The notes beneath the pieces were generated by a model that was not told the DNA's origin, did not search any database, and saw only the letters and a program-made list of their open reading frames with translations. A DNA stretch of 64,000 bases from Phaeacidiphilus oryzae TH49 (lineage in GTDB: Bacteria; Actinomycetota; Actinomycetes; Streptomycetales; Streptomycetaceae), in assembly GCF_000744815.1 (NCBI RefSeq), contig NZ_JQMQ01000005.1:5227801-5291800 (forward strand), read 5' to 3'. A program made the translations under genes and the position numbers. Shown here piece by piece: positions 17,180 to 25,582 of the stretch; within the stretch, counting starts at the first letter, position 1; every line of letters begins with the position of its first letter.

Positions 17180-17192
17180 GGGGAGGTGCCTG

Positions 17193-17588
17193 GTGGGGTA
17201 CACGACTCCGACCGCCGAGGATCTCGGGCTGTTCCTCAACCTGGACACGATCCAGGGCGATCGGGCGGACCTGCTGATCAGCCTGGCCGAGGACCTGTGC
17301 AAGACGATCGTGTCGCCGCTGCCGGACGGCGCCGCCGCGGTGGTCCTCTCGGCCGCCTCCCGGGCCTACACCAATCCGCAGGCCACCACCTACGAGGTCA
17401 TCGGGCCGATGTCGGTGCAGCGCCCGCAGGGCTCCGGTGGCCTGTACCTGACCAAGGCGGACAAGACGGCGCTGAAGGCGTTGGCCGGCCGCGGCGGGGC
17501 GTTCACGATCGACCCGACGCCGAAGGACGCCACTCCGTGGCCGTCGTGGCCGCCGCTGGTCGAGGATGTCTGGCCGGGTGAGCGCTGA
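17193..17588 (+). CDS. head-tail adaptor protein
   Basis: A 131-residue helical protein beginning TTPTAEDLGLFLN, the style of gp6/gp15-type adaptors that bind the portal. GAGGGGAGG lies before the GTG. Its TGA overlaps the next ATG (TGATG). The assignment rests on position, size and fold style. Confidence 0.72.
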   Translation: MGYTTPTAEDLGLFLNLDTIQGDRADLLISLAEDLCKTIVSPLPDGAAAVVLSAASRAYTNPQATTYEVIGPMSVQRPQGSGGLYLTKADKTALKALAGRGGAFTIDPTPKDATPWPSWPPLVEDVWPGER

Positions 17589-17950
17589 TGGTGTGGCCGC
17601 TGCCGGCCGGGGAAACGGTCACGCTGCTGCGGCAGGCCCCATCACCCGGGCGAGACGCGAAGGGCGTACCGATCCCCGGACCCGTGACTGAGATCGACGT
17701 GGCGCAGTGCGTCGTGACGCCCCGGCAGGTCACGGTGGCGCTGGGCGGCCCCGAGCAGCAGAGCCGGGATGCGACGACGACCGGCTGGACTGTCTACGCG
17801 CCGCCGGGCACAGAGGTGCTGACGACGGACCAGGCCCGGATCCGCGGCACGGTCTACCCGATCACCGGAGAGCCGTCGGTCTGGGACCGGAACCCCTTCA
17901 GCGGGCTGCGCGGGCCGGTGCAGTTCGACGCAGACCGGCCGCACGGATGA
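17588..17950 (+). CDS. head-tail stopper protein
   Basis: A 120-residue beta-rich protein. Its Gly/Pro turns and the segment VYAPPGTEVLTTDQARIRGTVYP (read in parts) fit the SPP1 gp16-like stopper family, which closes the portal channel after packaging. Second of four connector genes in standard siphophage order. Confidence 0.72.
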   Translation: MVWPLPAGETVTLLRQAPSPGRDAKGVPIPGPVTEIDVAQCVVTPRQVTVALGGPEQQSRDATTTGWTVYAPPGTEVLTTDQARIRGTVYPITGEPSVWDRNPFSGLRGPVQFDADRPHG

Positions 17951-17963
17951 CAAGGAGGCGCGG

Positions 17964-18290
17964 ATGGCGAACAAGTTCACCTTGGACAAGGGCGGCGTCG
18001 GCGAGCTGCTGCGCTCGGAGGGGATGCGCGCAGAGATGCTGCGCCGGGCGGAGCTCATCAAGGCCGCGGCCGAGGAGACCGCCCCGGAGGGCGGCCCGCG
18101 GGACCCCCACCGCGGCCTCTACCGCTCGTCGTTCGTGGTCGTGAGCAGCACGCGAGGCGGCTTCAAGGACGACCGGGCGGCGGCCGCGGTCGGCAACACC
18201 GCGCCGTATGCGGCCGACGTGGAGTACGGCAACGGCCACGTCGAGGCCCACCACACGCTGGCCCGGGCGGCGCAGGCCGGGGGCGGCTGA
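17964..18290 (+). CDS. neck/tail-completion protein, HK97 gp10-like
   Basis: A 108-residue protein. The early KAAAEETAP, central GLYRSSFVV and late GNTAPYAADVEYG segments match the HK97 gp10 family that joins head and tail. An AAGGAGG site precedes the ATG. Its last base overlaps the next gene. Confidence 0.78.
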   Translation: MANKFTLDKGGVGELLRSEGMRAEMLRRAELIKAAAEETAPEGGPRDPHRGLYRSSFVVVSSTRGGFKDDRAAAAVGNTAPYAADVEYGNGHVEAHHTLARAAQAGGG

Positions 18291-18691
18291 TGGGCGCCGC
18301 GGTCGGCTCGGTCGACGTCGAGGAACTGCTGATCGCGTGGCTCGGCGAGCAACTCGGCACGGGCGTCGTGGTGACCACCGAGCTCGGCAACGACCTCGCC
18401 GACCAGCTCCCGACCATCCAGGTGACCCGGACGACGGGCACGGACGACGGATTCCGGCTCGACCGGGCCGTGGTCGACATCGACGCCTACGCCGCGGACC
18501 GCGTGGCCGCCTCCAATCTCGCCGCGCGGATCCACGGGCTGATGCACACGGTGCTGCGCGGCAGCACCCAGCCGACGGCCGTGGTCGGCTCCGTCGTCAC
18601 GGTCTCCTCGCCGTCCTGGCGCCCGTACACCAACACGCTGGTGCGCCGGGTCGGTGCGACCTACGCGATCCATCTGCACCCGGTCTCCTGA
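18290..18691 (+). CDS. tail terminator protein
   Basis: A 133-residue alpha/beta protein of the size and position of lambda gpU-like tail terminators, which cap the tail tube. The N-terminal DVEELLIAWL helix and later beta strands fit. TGATG-type overlap with the preceding gene. Function by synteny. Confidence 0.68.
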   Translation: MGAAVGSVDVEELLIAWLGEQLGTGVVVTTELGNDLADQLPTIQVTRTTGTDDGFRLDRAVVDIDAYAADRVAASNLAARIHGLMHTVLRGSTQPTAVVGSVVTVSSPSWRPYTNTLVRRVGATYAIHLHPVS

Positions 18692-18731
18692 CGGCCGGCC
18701 TGGGCCCGCGCCGGACCCACACCAACCCGCC

Positions 18732-18756
18732 AACCCCGCGTGACCAGCGGGGTTTT
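18732..18756 (+). terminator. rho-independent terminator before tail tube gene
   Basis: AACCCCGC at 18732-18739 pairs with GCGGGGTT at 18747-18754 and a short T tract follows. It lies in the spacer between terminator-protein and tube genes. Partial termination here would set head and tail dosage. Confidence 0.6.
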
Positions 18757-18776
18757 CGCATGTCTGGAGACCTTCC

Positions 18777-19379
18777 ATGACCACACCCACCCCTCCCGCC
18801 ATTGCGCGGGCGACGGACCTGTCGATCGTCGGAGCGAACGGCGGCGGCTGGGTCGCCCCGGCCGGCAGTGCGTCCCCGGCGGACCCGGCCGTGCAGCCGG
18901 TCAGCCCGTGGGCCGCCTTCGGCGCGATCTCCGACGACGGCCTCGTCAACGGAGTCTCCGAGGACAGCACCGACTTCACCCCGTGGGGCCTGACCGCGCC
19001 GGTTCGCACCGTCATCACCAAGAGCGTCCGTACCTTCAAGGCCACGCTGTGGGAGACCGCCAACCCCATCGCCATGAGCCTGATGTACCGCATCCCGGCA
19101 TCCGGCTTCACCGCGGACGGGCAGGGCATCACCAGCTACGCCGAGACCGGCAGCCCGGAGCCGGACCGCCGGGCGTTCTGGTTCGTGGTCCTGGACGGCA
19201 GCACGATGCGCGGCTTCTACGTGCCGCAGGGCGAGGTCTCCGACCGCAACGACATCACCTTCAAGCAGGACGAGATGTCGGGCTACGAGCTGACCATCAC
19301 CGCGTACCCGGACGACGCCGGCAGCACGGTGTACCACTCCGACCGCCTGCCGGTGGCGGGTGGCTCGGGCGACTCCTGA
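18777..19379 (+). CDS. major tail tube protein
   Basis: A 200-residue beta-rich protein. The DLSIVGANGGGWVAPAG start, the WGLTAPVRTVITKSVRTF middle and the C-terminal YELTITAYPD strand are typical of actinophage tail tube subunits. A GGAG site precedes the ATG. Hairpins stand on both sides of the gene, in line with its need for high expression. Confidence 0.85.
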   Translation: MTTPTPPAIARATDLSIVGANGGGWVAPAGSASPADPAVQPVSPWAAFGAISDDGLVNGVSEDSTDFTPWGLTAPVRTVITKSVRTFKATLWETANPIAMSLMYRIPASGFTADGQGITSYAETGSPEPDRRAFWFVVLDGSTMRGFYVPQGEVSDRNDITFKQDEMSGYELTITAYPDDAGSTVYHSDRLPVAGGSGDS

Positions 19380-19394
19380 TCGCCCCCTTCGACG

Positions 19395-19435
19395 GGTGGG
19401 TGGGCCGACTCTGGCGCGGGCCCGGTCCACCCACC
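19395..19435 (+). terminator. strong hairpin after tail tube gene
   Basis: GGTGGGTGGGCC at 19395-19406 pairs with GGTCCACCCACC at 19424-19435 with one non-Watson-Crick position. No long T-run follows. It probably reduces transcription into the chaperone genes. Confidence 0.55.
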
Positions 19436-19482
19436 TCTGTACCTCTGTCCGCCCGCGCCGCTCACGATGGAGGCTCGCGCCC

Positions 19483-19908
19483 ATGAGCAACACCCGCACC
19501 GCCAAGCCCCGCTCGACCGCCGCCACCCGGGCGGCCGCCGCACGCCGCGCTGCTCGGCCCGCCCCGGAGCCGGAGGTCGACGACCTGGACGAGGCCCTGG
19601 CCGACGCCGCGGCCCAGCAGGCCGACGCCACCGAGGGCTACGTCACCGTGGCGCTGGCCGGTGAGCCTGTGCGGGTCCTGCACGCCGGGGTCTGGCGTAA
19701 CTCGGCCATGCGCGCGCTGCGGCAGGGCGACTTCGACGCCTTCGCCGAGGCGGTCCTGCACGAGGACGACGTCGAGCTGTTCGAGGAGCTCGACCCCACC
19801 CAGGACGAGCTGGCCACTTTCGTGCAGGACGCGCAATCCCTCGCCGGAGCCGCGGGGGGAAAGTTCGGTGGGCCGCGCAGGTCCTCGAGGAGCACGCGGC
19901 GGCGGTAG
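19483..19908 (+). CDS. tail assembly chaperone G
   Basis: A 141-residue protein made by normal decoding. An Arg/Ala-rich N-terminus precedes a folded region (about residues 48-125) whose sequence ends in GAAGGKFGGPRR. It should bind the tape measure protein during tail assembly. The ATG follows GATGGAGG. The last codons overlap the frameshifted T region. Confidence 0.8.
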   Translation: MSNTRTAKPRSTAATRAAAARRAARPAPEPEVDDLDEALADAAAQQADATEGYVTVALAGEPVRVLHAGVWRNSAMRALRQGDFDAFAEAVLHEDDVELFEELDPTQDELATFVQDAQSLAGAAGGKFGGPRRSSRSTRRR

Positions 19909-20315
19909 AGGCCGACCTGGCCCGCTACTACCAGCTGGACGTCGGCGAGGTGTGGCGGGACCGGATGTCGCTGCGGCGCCTGTCCGTGCTGCTGGAGTTC
20001 CTGCCGCCGGAGTCGGCGACGCTGACCGCGATCCGCCGGGCACTGCCGGCCGGGGAGCGGGAGAAGCGGGCGACGGCGGATCCGGAGGCTGGCCGCTGGT
20101 CGCAGCAGGAGATGCTCCTCGCCTCCGTGATCGATGCGCTGCGCCGGATCGAGTACTACACGCTGCGGATCAACGGGGCGAAGCGGCTGGAGAAGCCGAC
20201 GCCGCTGCCACGGCCTGGAGTTGCCGATCCGAAGCGGCGCAAGCCGATCCCACAGCACGCCTACGACGCGCTGTGGGAGCTCATGCACGGGACGCCGGGC
20301 GCGCCGCCCGGGTGA
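19483..20315 (+). CDS. tail assembly chaperone GT, -1 frameshift product
   Basis: The frame from about 19863 to the stop at 20315 has no good start of its own and continues chaperone G in the -1 frame. Joining 19483-19860 with 19860-20315 gives 277 residues. The T part contains RYYQLDV-like sequence, RDRMSLRRLSVLLEFLPPES and EYYTLRINGAKR, typical of T domains. The G:GT ratio is set by frameshift frequency, and the fusion links the tape measure to tube subunits in lambda-like tails. Confidence 0.8.
19854..19860 (+). promoter_or_regulatory. slippery heptamer G-GGG-GGA
   Basis: In the zero frame the ribosome reads GGG GGA at 19855-19860; slipping back one base gives GGG GGG and the next codon becomes AAA. 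The heptamer sits at the end of G, exactly where siphophages place this signal. Confidence 0.75.
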
Positions 20316-20333
20316 GGGTGAAGGGGGTGGCGT

Positions 20334-23300
20334 GTGTCCATCAGCATCGGGACCGTCCAGGTCGACGTCATCCCCAACACCAAGGGCATCCAGAAGCGGA
20401 TGCAGGAAGGCACTGCTGCGCCGTCTGCCGCGACCGGCGAGCAGATGGGGAAGATCATCGGGGATCGGGTGTCCGCCGCGATCACCGATGCGCTGAAGGA
20501 CTCCATCCCGAAGGGCGTCCCGAAGACGATCCCGCCGGCGACGAAGGGCGGCGACGAGGTCGGGGGCGCGTTCGGCCGGGCGATGTCCGCCCGGATCCGC
20601 GCCGCGATGGCGTCCCTGCCGAACATCAAGGTCGACGCGGACACCTCGGAGGCGGACAAGGAGCTGGCGGCTCTCCGAGAGCGGCTGAAGACGCTGGCGG
20701 GCAAGTCGGTCGGCGTAGATATCGACGCTGCGGATGCCGAGGCGGAGCTCGCGGCGATCCAGGCCGAGCTGGAGCGCGTCTCCGCCGACCACCCGAACAT
20801 CGTGATCCGGACGGACGCCGCGAAGGCCCTCAGCGAGGTGCAGGCGGTCCGGACCGAGCTGGCCGGGCTCGGCCAGGAGAAGGTAGAGCCCGAGGTCGAA
20901 CCGAAGGTCAACGAGGGCGCCTTCGCCGCGCGGCTGCGAGCGCAGCTCGCTGCGGCGCAGACCGCGCTGCCGACGATCGAGGTCGACGCGGACGCCGACC
21001 CTGCGCTGGTCAAGATTCAGACGGTCCGCGGGTCCCTGGCGGAGCTGTCCAGCATGCGCCTGGGCGTGGATATCGACGCGGCCAGCGCGCTGGCCAAGGT
21101 CGCCGAGATCCGCGCCTCGCTGGAGGCCCTGGGTGGCGAAGACGCCCCGATCGACGTCCAGGTCGACTCGGCCCGGGCGATCGCGGCCCTGGCGGTCATC
21201 CAGGCCCAGGTCGACGCGCTCAGCAAGGAAGAGCCCGAGGTACAGGTCGATGTCGAGCCGCCGGCCGACGGTGTCTTCGGGGCGCGGCTGCGGGCCCAGG
21301 TGGCGGCGGCGCAGGCCGCGCTCCCGGACATCCAGGTCGATGCGGACACCGATCCGGCTGCGGCCAAGGTCGCCGAGATCCGCGCGGACCTGGCGGCCCT
21401 GTCCACCGCCCGGGTCGGGGTGGACATCGACGCTGCCGCGGCCCTGGCGAAGGTCGTCGAGATCCGCGCGGCCCTCGCGGAGATCAACGGCAAGAACGCC
21501 TCGATCGATCTGCAGGTGGACGCCGCGCGGGCGGAAGCCCAGCTCGCTGCGTTCCAGGCCGAGGTCGAGGCGGTGGGGGCGCAGAGCCCGTCGGTGCGGG
21601 TGAGCGCGGACACCGGCTCGGCCATGGCCCAGCTGACGGCGCTCGGCGTGGAGCTGGCCATCATCGGGGCGATCCAGGTGGGGCCGGTCGCCGCGGCGGG
21701 GATCGGGTCGATCGCGGCCGCGGCGGGTGCCGCGGCGGCCGGCGTCGGCGTCCTCGCCGCGGTGGCCGGCCCGGCGATCGCCGGCATCAGCAAAGCATTG
21801 CAGGCGCAGACCGCAGCCCAGCAGGCGTCCACCACCGCGACGAACTCCGGCGCGTCGGCGATGGTGCAGGCCCAGCAGAAGGCGATCCAACTCGCCTCGG
21901 CCCGGGCGGCGCTGGCCACGGCGGAGCGCAACGGGGCCCAGCAGGTACAGCAGGCTGAGCAGCAACTCGCCCAGGCCCGCACCTCGGCGGCCCAGCAGGT
22001 CCAGCAGGCCGACCGGCAGGTCCAGCAGGCCGAGGAGTCTCTCCAGCAGGCGCAGCAGCAGGAGACCCAGGCCCAGCAGGCCCTCACCCAGGCCCGCAAG
22101 GACGCCGCGCAGCAGCTGCAGGACCTCGCCAACCAGCTCGCCGACTCGCAGCTGTCGCAGCGTCAGGACGTCCTCAACGTCACGGACGCCGAGAAGCAGC
22201 TCGCCGCCGACCGGGCGGCCGGCGCGAAGGTGTCCGCGGAGCAGATCGCCAAGGACCAGCTGGCCTACGACCAGGCGGTGCAGGCCCTCAAGGAGCAGCA
22301 GCTCCAGACCAGCCGCCTGACCCAGCAGAAGGCCGCGGCGGACAAGGCCGGCATTTCCGGCTCGCAGGCGGTCAAGACGGCTGAGCAGCAGCTCGCCCAG
22401 GCCCAGCAGGAGGTGCGGGACCGCACCCAGGCTGTGGCGGACGCCGAGCAGGCCGCGGCGCAGGCCCGGGTGCAGGGGCAGCAGCAGATCGCGCAGGCCC
22501 AGCAGCGGGTGGCGCAGGCGCAGGCCTCTGCCGCGGACTCGATCGCCTCGGCGCAGCGGCAGATCCAGTCCGCTGAGCTGTCGACCGCGTCCAGCGCCGG
22601 CGTCGCGTCCACGGCGCAGCAGAAGTACCAGGCTGCGCTGGCGAAGCTCAGTCCGAGCGCGGTCGGCCTCATGCATGCCTTCACGGGGCTGAAGACCGAG
22701 TACTTGGCCTGGTCGACGGCGTTGCAGCCGGAGGTGCTGCCGCTGCTCACCCGGGCGATCAACGGCGCCGCGGGGAGTCTCCACCTGTTCACCCCGATGG
22801 TGCACGAGGCGGCGGCCGGCGTCTCCGACCTGGAAGGCACCGTCAGCAAGGACGTGAAGTCCCCGTTCTGGGACCGGTTCCTGGTTGACCTCACCGGCAA
22901 CGTGCGCCCGGCGATCAGCGGACTCGGCATCGCCTTCGCCAACGTCTTCACCGGCATGGCCGGGGTGGTCGACGCATTCCTGCCGCACACCAAGGGCTTC
23001 GTCGGCTTCCTCGACGACGTGACCGCGAAGTTCTCCAGGTGGGGGACTGGGCTGAAGGGCAGCCCGGCCTTCGAGGCCTTCATGAGCTACGTCGCCACCA
23101 ACGGGCCGCGCGTGGGCCAGCTGGTCGGCGACATCCTCCAGGCTGCCCTGGCACTCTCCCAGGCCCTGGCGCCGCTGACCGGTCCCCTGATGACCGTCGT
23201 CGATGACGTGGTCAAGGGCATCGGCTGGCTCGCCACGAACTACCCGGGCGTCATCCAGGTCCTGTGGATCGGGGTGGCCGTGTGGAAGGCCAGCCAGTTG

Positions 23301-25274
23301 GCCGCAGGGCTCGCCGCGGCCGCGATCGGCGCGTACTCGGCCGCCACGGCGTTTGCCACGGACGAGACCGTGGCGTTCGACGCCGCGATCCAGGGCACGG
23401 TGATCGTGCCGATCATCGAGGCGATCATCGCGGCGGTCGCCCTACTGGTCATCGGCGTGATCTACGCCTACAACCACTGGTCCTGGTTCCGCACCATCGT
23501 CGACGGCGCGGTTCACGGGATTGCCACGGTCGCCCTGTGGCTGTGGAACGTCGTGCTCAAGCCGACGTTCAACTTCATCTGGGCCGCGATCCAGCTGGTC
23601 GGCCAGGTCGCGGTGTGGCTGTGGAAGAACGCGATCGCGCCCGCCTTCAACTTCATCGGCCTCGCCGCCCGGGTCCTCTTCGCGATCTTCCTCACGGTGC
23701 TGATCACCCCGGCTGTGATCCTCTTCCACCTGCTCGGGGCCGCCGCATCGTGGCTGTGGACCAACGCGATCAAGCCCGCCTTCACCTGGATCGGCGCCCT
23801 GGCGGGCTGGCTCTACCAGCACGCCCTCCAGCCCGCCTTCCACGGCATCTCGGTCGCCGCCTCAGCGGTCGGGGCCGCAGCCATGTGGCTGTGGCAGCAC
23901 GCCATCTACCCCGCCTTCCACTGGATCGCGGACCTCGCCATCTGGCTCTATCAGCACGTGATCGGCCCTCAGTTCCACGCCATTGCGGCGGTCGCCACCT
24001 GGCTCTGGGACCACGGCCTCAGCCCCGCGTTCTCGCTGATCAACCAGGGCGTCAACCTCGTGGCCGGCGCCTTCAAGAGCGCGGTCGGCTTCATCGGCAC
24101 CTGGTGGGGGAAGCTGGAAGACGTCGCCAAGAAGCCCGTCAACTTCGTGATCAACACCGTGTACACGCACGGGATCAAGGAGGTCTGGGACAAGATCGCG
24201 GGCGTCGTTCACCTGCCGAAGCTGCCGAACGCCCCCAAGCTCCTGGCCGCGGGTGGCACCGTCGGACCCGGCTGGGGCCCGGCCGTGCCGATGGTCACCA
24301 ACCGGCCGACCGCGATCGTCGGCGAGGGCCGGACGCAGTACCCCGAGTACGTGATCCCCACCGACCCGCGCTACCGGGGTCGGGCGCAGGCGCTGTGGCA
24401 GGCCGCCGGCACCCAACTCATGGCCGACGGCGGGATCCTGGGCGACGTCTGGGGCGGCATCACCGGCTTCGGGAAGGGGCTGCTGTCCGGGCTCTCCTCG
24501 GCCGCCGACATCCTCGCCGACCCCGGGAAACTCTGGACGAAGGCCACCAGCCCGATCACGTCCACGGTCAACAGGCTGGCGGGGCAGTCGCCTTGGGCCA
24601 AGATGGTCATGCAGTTCCCGCGGAAGATGATCAGCGGGCTGAAGGATCACCTGCTGAGCCTGATCGGTCTCGGCGGCGGCTCCGGCGGTGCAGGCGGGGA
24701 CACCTCGGTGCATGGTGCCTCGGCGGCCGCGGCGCAGGCCATCGCCCGCCAACTCCTGCCGTCCTACGGCTGGGGCCCGGGCCAGATGACGCCCCTGATC
24801 AAGCTCTGGAACCAAGAGAGCGGGTGGCGCTGGAACGCGCTCAACCCCTCCAGCGGCGCCTACGGCATCCCGCAGAGTCTCCCCGCGAGCAAGATGGCGT
24901 CGGCCGGCCCGGACTGGCGCACCAACCCGGCCACGCAGGAACGCTGGGGTCTGAGCTACATCAAGGGCCGGTACGGCTCGCCGGCGGGCGCCTGGGCGCA
25001 CGAGGTCGCAATGAACTGGTACGACTCCGGCGGCTACATCCCGCCGGGCCTGTCCCTGGTGGCCAACGGAACCGGCAAGCCGGAGCCGGTCCTCACCGAC
25101 TCCCAGTGGTCCGCGATCGCCGCGGCGACCAAGGGCGGCGACAGCGCCGGCGGCCAGTTCACCGGCCAGCTCTACCTCGACTCGGGCGAACTCCTCGGCC
25201 TGGTGCGCGGCGAGATCGAATCCGAGACCACGCGGCACACCGCCGCTCTTACCGCAGGAAGGAAGTCCGCATGA
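20334..25274 (+). CDS. tape measure protein with tail muralytic domain
   Basis: A 1646-residue protein that sets tail length and helps DNA entry; the length implies a tail near 240 nm by the usual rule. Residues about 77-425 hold three repeats of about 118 residues, each with ARLRAQxAAAQ, VDAD and GVDIDAA. Hydrophobic segments lie near 440-485 and 975-1060. A Gln-rich coiled coil spans about 500-770. Residues about 1062-1242 repeat WLWxxAIxPAF. About 1462-1572 resembles a lytic transglycosylase (LWNQESGWRWNALNPSSGAYGIPQ), probably for local peptidoglycan cutting. GTG start after a G-rich site. Confidence 0.92.
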   Translation: MSISIGTVQVDVIPNTKGIQKRMQEGTAAPSAATGEQMGKIIGDRVSAAITDALKDSIPKGVPKTIPPATKGGDEVGGAFGRAMSARIRAAMASLPNIKVDADTSEADKELAALRERLKTLAGKSVGVDIDAADAEAELAAIQAELERVSADHPNIVIRTDAAKALSEVQAVRTELAGLGQEKVEPEVEPKVNEGAFAARLRAQLAAAQTALPTIEVDADADPALVKIQTVRGSLAELSSMRLGVDIDAASALAKVAEIRASLEALGGEDAPIDVQVDSARAIAALAVIQAQVDALSKEEPEVQVDVEPPADGVFGARLRAQVAAAQAALPDIQVDADTDPAAAKVAEIRADLAALSTARVGVDIDAAAALAKVVEIRAALAEINGKNASIDLQVDAARAEAQLAAFQAEVEAVGAQSPSVRVSADTGSAMAQLTALGVELAIIGAIQVGPVAAAGIGSIAAAAGAAAAGVGVLAAVAGPAIAGISKALQAQTAAQQASTTATNSGASAMVQAQQKAIQLASARAALATAERNGAQQVQQAEQQLAQARTSAAQQVQQADRQVQQAEESLQQAQQQETQAQQALTQARKDAAQQLQDLANQLADSQLSQRQDVLNVTDAEKQLAADRAAGAKVSAEQIAKDQLAYDQAVQALKEQQLQTSRLTQQKAAADKAGISGSQAVKTAEQQLAQAQQEVRDRTQAVADAEQAAAQARVQGQQQIAQAQQRVAQAQASAADSIASAQRQIQSAELSTASSAGVASTAQQKYQAALAKLSPSAVGLMHAFTGLKTEYLAWSTALQPEVLPLLTRAINGAAGSLHLFTPMVHEAAAGVSDLEGTVSKDVKSPFWDRFLVDLTGNVRPAISGLGIAFANVFTGMAGVVDAFLPHTKGFVGFLDDVTAKFSRWGTGLKGSPAFEAFMSYVATNGPRVGQLVGDILQAALALSQALAPLTGPLMTVVDDVVKGIGWLATNYPGVIQVLWIGVAVWKASQLAAGLAAAAIGAYSAATAFATDETVAFDAAIQGTVIVPIIEAIIAAVALLVIGVIYAYNHWSWFRTIVDGAVHGIATVALWLWNVVLKPTFNFIWAAIQLVGQVAVWLWKNAIAPAFNFIGLAARVLFAIFLTVLITPAVILFHLLGAAASWLWTNAIKPAFTWIGALAGWLYQHALQPAFHGISVAASAVGAAAMWLWQHAIYPAFHWIADLAIWLYQHVIGPQFHAIAAVATWLWDHGLSPAFSLINQGVNLVAGAFKSAVGFIGTWWGKLEDVAKKPVNFVINTVYTHGIKEVWDKIAGVVHLPKLPNAPKLLAAGGTVGPGWGPAVPMVTNRPTAIVGEGRTQYPEYVIPTDPRYRGRAQALWQAAGTQLMADGGILGDVWGGITGFGKGLLSGLSSAADILADPGKLWTKATSPITSTVNRLAGQSPWAKMVMQFPRKMISGLKDHLLSLIGLGGGSGGAGGDTSVHGASAAAAQAIARQLLPSYGWGPGQMTPLIKLWNQESGWRWNALNPSSGAYGIPQSLPASKMASAGPDWRTNPATQERWGLSYIKGRYGSPAGAWAHEVAMNWYDSGGYIPPGLSLVANGTGKPEPVLTDSQWSAIAAATKGGDSAGGQFTGQLYLDSGELLGLVRGEIESETTRHTAALTAGRKSA

Positions 25275-25564
25275 CCAACGCCACGCCCGCCGGCAGCGAG
25301 GGCACCCCAGACCCGGCGCCCGATCCGACCGGAGATCTCCCGGTCTTCACCCCGGATCCGATCCCGGATCCGGTGACTTCGCCGACAGATCCGTCCCATC
25401 CGCAGAGGACGCCGTCCCGGCCGGTGCCGAACCCGACCGACCCGATCCCGCAAGACCCGGACCCGGGCGCCGACGGCTCGGGCACCGGGGATACCGGCAC
25501 GGACGGCTCCGGGACTGGGAGTTCCGAGGACACCGGGACGGCGCCGGCCGCCCCGGCCGAGTAG
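25271..25564 (+). CDS. Pro/Asp/Gly-rich low-complexity protein
   Basis: A 97-residue protein whose ATG overlaps the tape measure stop. It is made almost entirely of PDP, GTG and SGT runs with no hydrophobic core, so it is probably disordered. Start overlap and frame conservation across the low-complexity run support translation. It may be a spacer or linker protein of the tail; no family is recognised. Confidence 0.5.
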   Translation: MTNATPAGSEGTPDPAPDPTGDLPVFTPDPIPDPVTSPTDPSHPQRTPSRPVPNPTDPIPQDPDPGADGSGTGDTGTDGSGTGSSEDTGTAPAAPAE

Positions 25565-25582
25565 CAGTAAGGAGGCCCCGCG

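Noticed and set aside
20564-21600. Repeated DNA in the tape measure gene that could be taken for a CRISPR or satellite array
   Set aside because: The repeats are 350 bases long, diverged and in frame; they are protein repeats.
19638-22988. 1116-residue open frame on the minus strand opposite the chaperone and tape measure genes
   Set aside because: It is an artefact of high G+C: Leu/Arg/Gly-rich, no start signal, and the plus strand holds a convincing tape measure gene.
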